From Bacillota bacterium (lineage in GTDB: Bacteria > Bacillota > Clostridia > Lachnospirales > Lachnospiraceae): a DNA stretch of 64,000 bases. The stretch is taken from assembly GCA_023391695.1 (NCBI GenBank), contig JAEWAK010000003.1, forward strand, positions 107,757 through 171,756. The letters run 5' to 3'. Shown one piece after another: positions 53,759 through 62,708 of this stretch. Below the pieces are notes generated by a model. It was not told the origin of the DNA, made no database searches, and was given only the letters and a program-made list of their open reading frames with translations. Every line of letters begins with the position of its first letter. Position 1 is the first letter of the stretch. A program made the position numbers and the translations under genes.

Positions 53759-55426
53759 TTATTCGATTAATCCAAAACCCCAATCCGGGTTAGGATAAAT
53801 TAAATTAGGATTCCGGAAAGCCGTACTGGTTATGATATACCGGATTATAATTCCATCCATATTCGGAAAATTTCCATTCACCAGCCCCCATTCCATCAGA
53901 CCTGCGGCTATTCCTGCGGCATATGCGGATGCTATACTGGTGCCGGTAAAAGGCAGAAACCTGTCTCTGATGGTAGGTGCAAGCATATTTACACCGGGTG
54001 CCGCAATGTCAGGTTTCGGTATATTGATGGAAGTAAAACCCCTGCTTGCTTCATTATTCAAAGTCCTGTCAACCGGATTATAGGAAGTGGCCGTTATGGT
54101 ATTATAACCATTGCCGGGCAGGCAAATTGTGGTATAAGGGTTCGAATTATTAAAATAGGTTCGGTCCGATATAAAGTTACGTATCGGCAGCCACATATTA
54201 AACCGGTTGACTAAATCCCTGGTTCCGGATATACGAAACCTCCATATGCCATCCTGGGCATTTTTAAAACGCAGCAGGATCAATTGTTCTTCGGAATATA
54301 CTTCACTGACAAAATTATCAATATATATAATGCTAGAACCATGGGAAACCATAAAATGACTTTGTCCAACAAGATTATCACTGATATTGAAAATCATCCC
54401 GCCATCAGGTGCAAAGATATCCATGGAAATAATATTTGGCTGATAACCCCATAGTTCCATGGAAAAATTTTTATCTTCCATTCCTACATTTAATTCCACC
54501 AGGTCATACTCAGCAGGGGGTATGATCTCCGCATAATAATGATGCCTCTGGCTCCCTTCATTGCCTGCCGCCAGAATAATTGCATTTCCCGAAAGATTAC
54601 CGACCTCCGACAGATAGTTGCTCATAATATCTTCCCCTTTATGGGAACCCTGGGAAGAACCGATGCCTAAGCATATGATTATGGGCCGGCGCAGCCGGTT
54701 TGCCATAGTTAACAGATAACTGATCCCCATCATAATATCATTTTCCTGAAAACACACCGCATTATCTGGAATACCAAAAAAATCCTTTAAGTTAAATTTC
54801 GCCTGCTTTAATTTTACCACGACCAATTCCGCATCTGTGGCGACTCCGGCAAAATTATTTTCTTCATTATACAGTCCCGCAGCAATTCCTGCCATGGCTG
54901 TGCCTTCTCCTATGGTATCCGTACTGGGGACAATCTCCAGGGGATTTTCCGAATTTAAGGCTTCGTTGATCTGCTCCCTGGTAAATTCCGTTCCATAAAA
55001 ATACTCTTCCGGATATTGGTTGTCACTGTCAATGGTCTGGTCCCAGATCGTCACTATTTTTGTAGTATTATCCGGATACCGAAATACCGGATTGGTGTAA
55101 ACTATCCCGGTATCAATCAGGCCTATCAATACACCTTTTCCTGTAATCATTTCTTCCGGAAGCCTCCTGACCGTGTACCCGCTGTCTGTTTCATTCGGAA
55201 AAAAAGTCATTAACCCGTAACATTTCGGTATAGCAATATAACCGAACCGGTTCATGCTGTTTTCTGTCAATTCGCTGGCAGGAATATGCAGCACGGCATA
55301 TTTATCATTTATTATATTATAAGAAATATCCTGAATATCCTGCAGATAATCCATATTTCTTCTATATTCCACCAATAAATCCGTATAATCATTACTGATT
55401 ATTTTAAATTTTTCATTAACATTCAT
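53759..55426 (-). CDS. Subtilisin-like S8 family protein with altered catalytic His
   Basis: 555 residues, no signal peptide. An N-terminal pro-like region (about 1-80) precedes the S8 fold: GLIDTGIVY supplies Asp, IILAAGNEGSQ the oxyanion Asn and FTGTSIASAYAAGIAAG the Ser. The expected GHGT block reads IGEGTAMAGIAAG, so the catalytic His is Glu (codon GAA confirmed in the bases). A beta-rich insertion fills about 280-440. It resembles Csp-type clostridial subtilases of spore germination, some of which are pseudoproteases. It stands alone between the gcv and ilv units. Confidence 0.85.
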   Translation of the reverse strand: MNVNEKFKIISNDYTDLLVEYRRNMDYLQDIQDISYNIINDKYAVLHIPASELTENSMNRFGYIAIPKCYGLMTFFPNETDSGYTVRRLPEEMITGKGVLIGLIDTGIVYTNPVFRYPDNTTKIVTIWDQTIDSDNQYPEEYFYGTEFTREQINEALNSENPLEIVPSTDTIGEGTAMAGIAAGLYNEENNFAGVATDAELVVVKLKQAKFNLKDFFGIPDNAVCFQENDIMMGISYLLTMANRLRRPIIICLGIGSSQGSHKGEDIMSNYLSEVGNLSGNAIILAAGNEGSQRHHYYAEIIPPAEYDLVELNVGMEDKNFSMELWGYQPNIISMDIFAPDGGMIFNISDNLVGQSHFMVSHGSSIIYIDNFVSEVYSEEQLILLRFKNAQDGIWRFRISGTRDLVNRFNMWLPIRNFISDRTYFNNSNPYTTICLPGNGYNTITATSYNPVDRTLNNEASRGFTSINIPKPDIAAPGVNMLAPTIRDRFLPFTGTSIASAYAAGIAAGLMEWGLVNGNFPNMDGIIIRYIITSTAFRNPNLIYPNPDWGFGLIE

Positions 55427-55542
55427 AATTTACCAATAAGATTCATTCTTATTGTAATCTATGTCATTTTACATGAAATGTGACTTACAATTTCACCCAA
55501 TTCTTATTGCAGCAGTTCAAAATATTTTAAAAAAATTTATAT

Positions 55543-55571
55543 TTGACAACTCGAAAAGAACCTGATATAAT
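55543..55571 (+). promoter_or_regulatory. Promoter of the ilv T-box operon
   Basis: TTGACA (55543-55548), 17-base spacer and TATAAT (55566-55571): a consensus promoter. An AATAAGA/TCTTATT hairpin at 55435-55453 lies farther upstream. Confidence 0.88.
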
Positions 55572-55577
55572 GACAAA

Positions 55578-55923
55578 AATATATAAAGCCATAAGCGTTG
55601 ACAAGGAGTAGTACATACTCACCAAAAGCACAGAGAGAAGATGGTTGGTGCGAATCTTCCTGGAGGGAGTAAAGTGTGTCAGGGACACATTTAAGCGTAA
55701 GCTTTGGAAGTAGCCTTTGAGCTGTGAACCGAACAAGTTATCTTTAGTAGACTTCACCGGAGTTTCCGCCGTTAAAAGGAAAGCAGTATCAGATATAGGT
55801 AAGCGTACTACTTACACTGTATCCCGTACTGACTGAGCGCAAAGAGTAATCTTTGAATTTAGGTGGTAACACGGACTATAATTGTTCGCCCTAAGCTGAA
55901 TAATCAGCTTAGGGCTTTTTTTT
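55578..55923 (+). promoter_or_regulatory. T-box leader (tRNA-sensing) upstream of ilvB
   Basis: Stem I elements AGAGAG and GGTTGGTGCGA, the T-box AGGTGGTAACACGG (55861-55874) and the terminator CCCTAAGCTGA / TCAGCTTAGGG (55889-55914) with a T-run are clear. Uncharged tRNA pairing lets transcription enter ilvB. The specifier should be a branched-chain codon; GTC (Val) at 55678-55680 is a candidate, but the stem I fold was not computed. Confidence 0.93.
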
Positions 55924-55949
55924 ATGCATACCCAGAAAGGAGCTAATCT

Positions 55950-57707
55950 ATGAAAGTAACTGGAACCCAATTATTCGTAAAGGCATTAAAAGAAGAAGGT
56001 GTAACCACATTATTCGGTTATCCCGGCGGATATGCAATTGATCTTTTTGATGAATTGTACAAACAGGATGATATTGAGTTGATTTTACCAAGACATGAAC
56101 AGGGCTTAATCCATGCGGCTGACGGATACGCCCGTTCCACAGGGAAAGTAGGTGTATGCCTGGTTACCAGCGGTCCCGGTGCCACGAATCTGGTAACCGG
56201 TATCGCAACCGCAAATTATGACAGTGTACCCCTGGTATGTTTTACCGGCCAGGTACCGACCCACCTGATCGGAAACGATGCTTTCCAGGAGGTTGATATT
56301 ATAGGTATCACCAGAAGTATCTGCAAGTATGGGGTAACGGTTCGTAACCGTGAGGATTTGGGCCGAATTATAAAGGAAGCCTTTTATATTGCCTCCACAG
56401 GTAAACCTGGCCCTGTTATCGTTGATTTTCCTAAGGACATCCAGTTAGAAACAGGCAGTGACCTTTACCCGAAGGAAGTAAACATACGAAGCTATAAGCC
56501 GAATTCAAAAGTACACTCCGGTCAGATAAAGAAAGCCCTGGAAATGCTTTCTGCTGCGGAGAAACCTGTCTTTTTAGCCGGGGGCGGCGTTAACTTATCC
56601 CGCGCGGGGAAAGAATTCACAAAGCTGGCAGAAAGAACCGGAATACCGGTTGTTACTACCATTATGGGAAAAGGTGCCATAGATACAACCCATCCCCTCT
56701 ATGTGGGCAATATAGGTATGCACGGCAGCTATGGGGCAAACCAGGCTATCAGTGAATGTGACCTGCTTTTCTCCATCGGTACCAGGTTTAATGACAGGAT
56801 TACCGGAATGCTGGTGGAATTTGCTCCCAAAGCAAAAATCGTGCACATTGATATTGATTCCGCCTCTATCAGCAAAAACGTGGTGGTTGACATCCCCATT
56901 GTGGCAGATGCCGGACAGGCAATTGAAAAAATGCTGGAGGAAACCACTTTATCAGAAGGTAAAAAAACTGCCCCTCAAAAAAAAGCTAACAGGGCTTTAT
57001 GGCTTGGGCAGATCAATCTTTGGAAGCAGGAACATCCCCTGGGTATGGCTTTAGATGCCGGTATTACTCCTCAAAAGATTATTGGGAAAATAAACGGGCT
57101 ATTTCCTGAAGCCATTGTAGTTACCGATGTGGGGCAGCACCAGATGTGGACCACACAATTCTTGGAAATAAAGGAAGGAAAACAGCTTTTAACCTCCGGA
57201 GGCCTTGGTACCATGGGTTACGGCTTCCCCGCCGCAATCGGCGCCAAACTTGGCAACCTGGAGAAACCCGTTATCTGCATCAGCGGAGACGGCGGTATGC
57301 AGATGAATATCCAGGAAATGGCAACAGCAGTCACCCAGGAATTACCGCTGATTCTCTGTATCTTCAATAACAGCCGGTTAGGTATGGTACGGCAGTGGCA
57401 GAAACTTTTCTACGGAAAACGCTACTCCTCTACCTGTTTAAGGTCTCGGAAGAACTGCAGCAGAGGCTGCGGCATTGCAAACAGCCAATGTCCCGCTTAT
57501 TCCCCGGACTTTATTAAACTGGCGGAAAGCTACGGCGCTTATGGCATAAGGGTCGAATCGGAAGAAGAGATTGAAGCAGCCTTATTACAGGCCTTACGGA
57601 ACAAAAAAGCCCCTACTGTCCTCGAATTCATGATTGACAGTGAAGAACTGGTTCTGCCCATGGTACAGGGAGGCAAGCCACTAAACAATATGATACTGGA
57701 ATGTTAA
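55950..57707 (+). CDS. ilvB: Acetolactate synthase, large subunit
   Basis: TPP enzyme condensing pyruvate (or pyruvate and 2-ketobutyrate) for valine, leucine and isoleucine. LFGYPGGYAIDLFDELY, the catalytic Glu in RHEQGLIHAADGYAR, and the TPP site GDGGMQMNIQE with NNSRLGMVRQW are present. It has 585 residues; the extra length includes a Cys-rich insertion (about 57433-57505: STCLRSRKNCSRGCG, then CPAY) before the C-terminal arm. AAGGAG precedes the ATG. ilvN follows after 278 bases. Confidence 0.95.
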   Translation: MKVTGTQLFVKALKEEGVTTLFGYPGGYAIDLFDELYKQDDIELILPRHEQGLIHAADGYARSTGKVGVCLVTSGPGATNLVTGIATANYDSVPLVCFTGQVPTHLIGNDAFQEVDIIGITRSICKYGVTVRNREDLGRIIKEAFYIASTGKPGPVIVDFPKDIQLETGSDLYPKEVNIRSYKPNSKVHSGQIKKALEMLSAAEKPVFLAGGGVNLSRAGKEFTKLAERTGIPVVTTIMGKGAIDTTHPLYVGNIGMHGSYGANQAISECDLLFSIGTRFNDRITGMLVEFAPKAKIVHIDIDSASISKNVVVDIPIVADAGQAIEKMLEETTLSEGKKTAPQKKANRALWLGQINLWKQEHPLGMALDAGITPQKIIGKINGLFPEAIVVTDVGQHQMWTTQFLEIKEGKQLLTSGGLGTMGYGFPAAIGAKLGNLEKPVICISGDGGMQMNIQEMATAVTQELPLILCIFNNSRLGMVRQWQKLFYGKRYSSTCLRSRKNCSRGCGIANSQCPAYSPDFIKLAESYGAYGIRVESEEEIEAALLQALRNKKAPTVLEFMIDSEELVLPMVQGGKPLNNMILEC

Positions 57708-57749
57708 TACCCGGGGAAAGAGCTTCAAAAATACGCCCAGGCAGAATTC

Positions 57750-57809
57750 GGGATCAAAGCGGATATTCCGGGTCCCTTAAGAAGCGGGGGCCTTACTTGT
57801 AAGGTTAAA
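57750..57809 (+). repeat. Dispersed repeat, locus 2
   Basis: About 40 bases after the ilvB stop. GATCAAAGCGGATATTCC and the core with AAGAAGCGGGGG and CTTACTTGTAAGGTTAAA match locus 1 (22351-22428) over roughly 60 bp. Confidence 0.85.
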
Positions 57810-57920
57810 CAGCAAAAAGTATTATAAAAACATGTATGTGGCAAAGACAGATATGAGACAGTTTATAAAAAAGGAATAAACCGGAAAATCAGCAAACAAT
57901 TATAAATTAAGAAAGGAAAT

Positions 57921-57970
57921 GCCGCATATGGCCGTTATGAATGCGGCAATATCACAGGGCAGCCTGTGAT
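57921..57970 (+). promoter_or_regulatory. Paired hairpins before ilvN
   Basis: GCCGCAT/ATGCGGC (57921-57947) and a perfect ATCACAGG-GCAG-CCTGTGAT hairpin (57951-57970) lie directly before the ilvN ribosome site. A 13-codon frame from 57928 runs through both and ends inside the second. They may limit or couple ilvN translation relative to ilvB. Confidence 0.5.
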
Positions 57971-57985
57971 AGGATGGGTATTTAT

Positions 57986-58483
57986 ATGAAAAAAAGATGG
58001 ATCTCTTTATTTGTTGAAAATAACATTGGTGTACTGGCTAAAATTTCAGGCCTGTTCTCCGGAAAATCTTATAACCTGGAAAGCCTGACTGTGGGTACCA
58101 CACAAGACCCTGCCATATCCAGAATGACCATAGGCTTAAACAGTGACGATATTACCTTTGAACAGATAAAAAAACAATTAAACCGCATGGTAGAGGTAAT
58201 CAAGGTTTTGGATTTTACCAATACTTCGACCCATATGAAAGAAATACTTTTTATAAAAATCAGAGACTGCAGCAAAGAAGATAAAACAGAATTATTTCAG
58301 ATCGCAGAGATTTTTAAAGTATCCGTAACGGATTATGGTACTGACAGCATATTGCTGGAATGTGTCCAGACGGAAACCAGAAATGATGCATTGATAAAGC
58401 TCCTGACCGGTCAGTTCAAACAGCTTGAAGTAGTCCGGGGCGGCAGTGTTGCCATAGAATCCATCAGTATGACCGATCGCTAA
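57986..58483 (+). CDS. ilvN: Acetolactate synthase, small (regulatory) subunit
   Basis: 165 residues with an N-terminal ACT domain (WISLFVENNIGVLAKISGLF, then ESLTVGTTQDP) and the C-terminal small-subunit domain ending VVRGGSVAIESI. It mediates valine feedback and activates IlvB. The frame is open from 57941, but the ATG at 57986 (MKKRWISLF) fits the family start. Its TAA stop is part of dispersed repeat locus 3. Confidence 0.93.
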   Translation: MKKRWISLFVENNIGVLAKISGLFSGKSYNLESLTVGTTQDPAISRMTIGLNSDDITFEQIKKQLNRMVEVIKVLDFTNTSTHMKEILFIKIRDCSKEDKTELFQIAEIFKVSVTDYGTDSILLECVQTETRNDALIKLLTGQFKQLEVVRGGSVAIESISMTDR

Positions 58484-58512
58484 GAAGCGAGGGACTTACT
58501 TGTAAGGTTAAA
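58480..58512 (+). repeat. Dispersed repeat, locus 3
   Basis: The core CTAAGAAGCGAGGG plus ACTTACTTGTAAGGTTAAA begins on the last bases of ilvN, so the repeat supplies the stop codon. It has one base change against locus 1. Confidence 0.88.
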
Positions 58513-58518
58513 AAATGA

Positions 58519-58605
58519 GTTGTATTTCGTAAGATTTAAAGATCTGATTGGGATAGACGTATTTATGTCGATCTGTTTCAATCTTTAAGAATTACGGAAT
58601 ACAAC
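58519..58605. terminator. Bidirectional terminator between ilvN and the amidase
   Basis: GTTGTATT pairs with AATACAAC, CGTAA with TTACG and TTAAAGAT with ATCTTTAA, in a long nested hairpin between convergent genes. Confidence 0.8.
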
Positions 58606-58635
58606 CCATATTTGGCTCGTAATATCTGCATGGTC

Positions 58636-59400
58636 TTAATTATCACTGACAATAAAAGTACTGTAACCCAGCTGCCTCAATTCCTGTTCTAACTGGGCCG
58701 CATCTTCCATGGTCGGCAATGAACCAACCTGTACGGCAGTATACTCACCCTGGGGTACCAATAAAACTTCATATCCCTGGGCAATTAAGTTATTCTGAAG
58801 ATTCTGGGCATTGGACAATAACCGGAATAATCCGACCTGTACCCGGTATACCGGCCCTTCATCCGTTTCCATATTAAGCCCCTCCAGGATACCGGATGCA
58901 ATTGCATAGGCAATTTCGTTAAAATTATCATCAAATAATTCGTTATCCTCATCGGAATTGATAAAATCAACTTCTAATAACAGTGCGGGCATATTCGTTC
59001 TTCTGAGTACCGCTAATTCTGCCCGGACATCAACACCCAGATTGGCAAACCCGACTTCTTCCAGTTCCTGGTTAATATTCTCCGCAATCGCCTGCTTTAT
59101 GCCGCCTTCATCATAAATCAGGGCCTGGACTCCACTGTAAGTATTGGGTTTCGGGCTTGAATTTCTATGAATGGATACAAACAAATCCGCATCTTCTTCA
59201 TTCGCCATATAAGCCCTTTCAAGCGGTGAGATATAGGTATCGTCAACCCTGGTAAATATGACATCGATACCGCTGTATGCCAGGACCTCACCTACTGCCA
59301 AAGCAAGATCTAAATTATCTTCTTTTTCCACACGTTCATTATATACAGCACCATTATCATAGCCGCCATGTCCTGCATCTATAACTATTCTATATGCCAT
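58636..59400 (-). CDS. N-acetylmuramoyl-L-alanine amidase with SPOR domain
   Basis: Amidase_3 zinc enzyme cleaving the peptide from muramic acid. The ligands are in IDAGHGGYDNG (His), EKEDNLDLA (Glu) and FVSIHRNSS (His), with catalytic Glu in ALLLEVDFI. Residues about 180-254 form a SPOR peptidoglycan-binding domain (VYRVQVGLFRLLSNAQNLQN). The ATG at 59400 has AGAGGAT upstream and beats the one at 59418. There is no signal peptide, which is odd for a wall enzyme; mother-cell or non-classical release is possible. Confidence 0.9.
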   Translation of the reverse strand: MAYRIVIDAGHGGYDNGAVYNERVEKEDNLDLALAVGEVLAYSGIDVIFTRVDDTYISPLERAYMANEEDADLFVSIHRNSSPKPNTYSGVQALIYDEGGIKQAIAENINQELEEVGFANLGVDVRAELAVLRRTNMPALLLEVDFINSDEDNELFDDNFNEIAYAIASGILEGLNMETDEGPVYRVQVGLFRLLSNAQNLQNNLIAQGYEVLLVPQGEYTAVQVGSLPTMEDAAQLEQELRQLGYSTFIVSDN

Positions 59401-59461
59401 GTTATCCTCTATTACCAAAATAATGTTACATTATAGTATGCAATATTCGTAATAAGGGTTA

Positions 59462-60358
59462 CTAAATGTCCTTCCTCATACCGCTTTCATAATAATCATA
59501 TTGTGTCTGTATTTTAAACCCTACACTTGTATACAAGGAGTAAGCCCGGGCATTTTCACTGCCCACATGTAAGGTAATAACTTCCGTCCCTTTGTTGCGG
59601 AGCATATTCATCACCTGTTTTAAAAGCCTTCTGCCGTAACCTCTTCCCTGGCAGCCCGGCGCTATCCCAAATCCAAATATGGAGGCCTGGGTTGTTCCGT
59701 AACTTATGCTGCAGATCCCGATCAGCTTGTTTTCCAGATAGGCGCCATAACATTTCATAAATTCCGAATTCATGGCAATTTCGATAACATCCTGTGTTTC
59801 TTCCACATCGGTACAGAATATTTCACTGCCCAGTACTGCCGCTTCTTCCTGCCTTTCCCGGGTGATTTCAATTAATTCGAATAAGGGCTGAAAATCAGGG
59901 GCTGAAAAATACATTGTATTATTTATACTAGCCTCCGGAAAAGGGTAAGCTAACAGGTATTCCGATTTATAATAAACCGCATCAAGGGCTTTTAAGGCAG
60001 AAATGCCGCTCACACTTTTCGGCTCGGCCACAAATAAAATACGGCTGATCCCGAAACTTAATAATTCTTCTTCCGCCCTTTGAAACAAAGCCTTAAAATA
60101 TCCTTTCTTTCTCTCGGCGGGCAGCGTGTAGGCAGTAATCTCCGCTTCCTCTTCCAAAGGCTGCAGTACGGTCAGTACACTGACTAATCTTCCCTTGTCA
60201 TAAAGCAGGTAGAAACTGTTTAAGTCAACATAGAAGTTGATGTCATTATCAAGATATATGGTTCTTTCCAAACCTTCCAATTCAAGGCATTCCCGTACTA
60301 AATTCTCTATTTCGGCCTTCTGTTGCTTATTTAATTCATGAAGTTCCAGAATATTCAT
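59462..60358 (-). CDS. GNAT family N-acetyltransferase
   Basis: 298 residues with two GNAT-like halves. The C-terminal one is complete, with the acetyl-CoA loop APGCQGRGYGRRLLKQVM and HVGSENARAYSLYTSVGF. The N-terminal half (EAEITAYTLPAERKKGYFKA) looks like a degenerate GNAT fold. The substrate is unknown. GGGAG precedes the ATG. It lies between pyruvate kinase and the amidase on the same strand. Confidence 0.88.
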   Translation of the reverse strand: MNILELHELNKQQKAEIENLVRECLELEGLERTIYLDNDINFYVDLNSFYLLYDKGRLVSVLTVLQPLEEEAEITAYTLPAERKKGYFKALFQRAEEELLSFGISRILFVAEPKSVSGISALKALDAVYYKSEYLLAYPFPEASINNTMYFSAPDFQPLFELIEITRERQEEAAVLGSEIFCTDVEETQDVIEIAMNSEFMKCYGAYLENKLIGICSISYGTTQASIFGFGIAPGCQGRGYGRRLLKQVMNMLRNKGTEVITLHVGSENARAYSLYTSVGFKIQTQYDYYESGMRKDI

Positions 60359-60454
60359 AACAGCTCCCTGATTTTTGATTTAAAATTTTTAATTTCTGCT
60401 TATGAATTGAAGTTTAGAATCTCAATATGAAGCCTGTCCGGAAGCATACAGGAA

Positions 60455-61882
60455 TTAATATTGATTTCCGGCTATATGAACCTTTATCAGATTGGTGGTT
60501 CCCGATACCCTTAAGGGGACACCGGCAGTAATAACCGTTAATTCTCCCTTTTTTAAATAACCTTTATTCTCTACAGCTTCAACCGCATGTTCAAATAATT
60601 CAAAGGTATCCCTTTCTTCGTTAATCAGAATAGGTGTCACACCCCAGGATAAATTCAGCTGCCTGCATACATGTTCCTCCATGGTACATCCGATAATCAT
60701 ACAGGCCGGACGGTATCTGGAAATCATCCTGGCTGTTTTACCGGATTTGGTTACCGTTATGATCATTGCGGCATTTAAATCATGGGCGGTTGTACAGGTG
60801 GCATGGGATATGGCATCGGTAATATCCGGATTTTCTTTGGATTCCAACAGACGGAAACGTTTTTTAAAGTCAATATCCTGCTCCGTACGTAAAGCAATGC
60901 GGACCATGGTACGCAATGCCTCCACCGGATAAAGCCCGGCTGCGGTTTCACCGGATAGCATAATTGCACTGGTGCCGTCGTAAATGGCATTGGCAACATC
61001 CGTAGTTTCCGCCCTTGTCGGCCTTGGATTTTTGATCATGGAATCCAGCATCTGAGTTGCGGTGATAACCTGTTTACCGGCGTTATAAACCTTTTTGATA
61101 ATCATCTTCTGGATTACCGGTACGTCTTCATTGGGTATTTCAACTCCCATATCACCGCGGGCTATCATAATTCCGTCAGATACCGCAATAATTTCATCTA
61201 TATTTTCAACGCCTTCCAGGTTCTCGATTTTTGCAATAATATTCGTGGTTGTAATGTTGTAGTCATCCATAATTTTACGGATTTCCAGAATATCCTCAGC
61301 ACATCTGGTAAAGGAAGCCGCAATAAAATCATATCCGTTCTGCAATCCGAAGATTATATCTTCCCGGTCCTTATCACTGATAAATGGCATGGACAGCTTG
61401 GTTCCGGGTACATTGACACCTTTGTTGTCCGATATATTTCCGTCATTATTAACGGTACAGATGATATCCGTATCCGTAAGGCTGTCAACGGTCAATTCGA
61501 TTAATCCGTCATCAATTAATACGGTTGCACCGGGCTTAATATCATGAACCAGGTGTTCGTAATTTATATACACACCGGAGGTAGTTCCTTCTATTTGTTT
61601 TGTTGTTAAGGTAAATGTCTGGCCTTTGGTCAGCGCAATTTTTCCGTCACGGAATTTACCGATTCGGATTTCCGGCCCCCTTGTATCCAACAGTGCGGCA
61701 ATTGGAAGATTCAGTTCCTCCCTGATTGCTATGAGCTTATTTAAACGGCCTAAATGTTCCGCATGGTTAGAATGGGAAAAGTTAAATCTGGCAACATCCA
61801 TACCTGACATAGCTAATTCTTTTAAAACACCCTCACAATCCGTTGAGGGACCTAATGTACATATAATTTTTGTCTTCCTCAT
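60455..61882 (-). CDS. pyk: Pyruvate kinase
   Basis: Final glycolytic step: PEP plus ADP to pyruvate plus ATP. TKIICTLGPST, ARFNFSHSNHAEH, the catalytic Lys/Glu region NIIAKIENLEGVENIDEI, IARGDMGVEI and the ATQMLDSMIKNPRPTRAETTD signature are present. 475 residues means no extra C-terminal PEP-utiliser domain. GGAGG precedes the ATG. Confidence 0.96.
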   Translation of the reverse strand: MRKTKIICTLGPSTDCEGVLKELAMSGMDVARFNFSHSNHAEHLGRLNKLIAIREELNLPIAALLDTRGPEIRIGKFRDGKIALTKGQTFTLTTKQIEGTTSGVYINYEHLVHDIKPGATVLIDDGLIELTVDSLTDTDIICTVNNDGNISDNKGVNVPGTKLSMPFISDKDREDIIFGLQNGYDFIAASFTRCAEDILEIRKIMDDYNITTTNIIAKIENLEGVENIDEIIAVSDGIMIARGDMGVEIPNEDVPVIQKMIIKKVYNAGKQVITATQMLDSMIKNPRPTRAETTDVANAIYDGTSAIMLSGETAAGLYPVEALRTMVRIALRTEQDIDFKKRFRLLESKENPDITDAISHATCTTAHDLNAAMIITVTKSGKTARMISRYRPACMIIGCTMEEHVCRQLNLSWGVTPILINEERDTFELFEHAVEAVENKGYLKKGELTVITAGVPLRVSGTTNLIKVHIAGNQY

Positions 61883-62400
61883 ATTTCCTCCTAAGTTATT
61901 ATTTATTTTCTATAAAAAAGTTCAGGAACCCTTAAGACTAATACGGCTTCCATACTTTGTAAGAAGCAGTTCAAAATACCGCCTCAATTTATGTGTTTCT
62001 TTCGGTTAAACCACGGGTTTAATCATACACCTTTTTATAGGATAAATCCATTATAAAAATAAATCTATACACTAAATTAACAATATTTTGATTGAAAATG
62101 TCTGAATTTACTTAAATTTTACATATATCAAAGCGTAAGATACGTTACAGATTGAATATTGGAAATATATGGAATTCAATATAGAGCATCACTTCTGCCG
62201 CCCGGCTAAGCGAAGTATATAATACTGTAGACACACACTGCAGCTTTTTATTATCTCAAGGAATATTATGTATCTGCTAATTGATAAGTTCTGTAAAAAT
62301 TAACACCTAAAGGGTATATCAAATCCGTTTAATTGTCAACCATATTTTCAATCACAAAAACCTTATAATGTTAGTATCCAGCCTTACGGCTTTGGAGTGT
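61883..62400. other. AT-rich intergenic region, no gene seen
   Basis: 518 bases upstream of pyruvate kinase with many stops in all frames. It probably contains the pyk promoter, but no clear -35/-10 pair stood out. Nothing else is recognisable. Confidence 0.6.
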
Positions 62401-62525
62401 GTTTGAAAAATGCCTGTGCCGGACTGCTCCACTTTGTGGGAGGCAAGAAACGATTTTGGGTGCGCCGTGGGCTGCGTTCCCAAAATTGTGGCGCAGCATG
62501 CCGCAAAGCGGAGCGTCAGGCAAAC
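62401..62525. repeat. 125-bp GC-rich imperfect palindrome
   Basis: GTTTG, GCCTG, GCTCC-CTTTG-GG and GATTTTGGG in the left arm match CCCAAAATT, CC-CAAAG-GGAGC, CAGGC and CAAAC in the right arm. The centre is near 62465. The GC content contrasts with the AT-rich surroundings. Open frames on both strands across it are probably artefacts of the symmetry. It could end transcripts from the small gene at 62577 or be a mobile hairpin element. Confidence 0.7.
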
Positions 62526-62576
62526 AACTAGTATGGATATCAGCTTGTCGGTACACTAACAGCATCTTATGGGTTA

Positions 62577-62708
62577 TTAACATTCTTTATTGGATTTCGT
62601 TTTATTTTCCGTTGTATCCTTCGCGGCTTCATCTACTAAAGCTGTTGTTTTCAGCTGATGATCTTTCTTATTTATATTATTCCTGCCTTTGTTATCTTTT
62701 TTTGCCAT
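62577..62708 (-). CDS. 43-residue basic hydrophilic protein
   Basis: The ATG at 62708 lies inside the end of the HD-domain gene (17-base overlap) with AAAGGA 9 bases upstream. It reads MAKKDNKGRNNINKKDHQLK, then TTALVDEAAKDTTENKTKSN and KEC. It is lysine-rich with no membrane segment and one terminal Cys. I recognise no family. Overlap with the previous cistron suggests coupled translation, so it may still be expressed despite the frameshift upstream. Confidence 0.5.
   Translation of the reverse strand: MAKKDNKGRNNINKKDHQLKTTALVDEAAKDTTENKTKSNKEC

Noticed and set aside
55527..55757. Minus-strand frame of 76 codons
   Set aside because: It lies inside the T-box leader and promoter, which explain the sequence fully.
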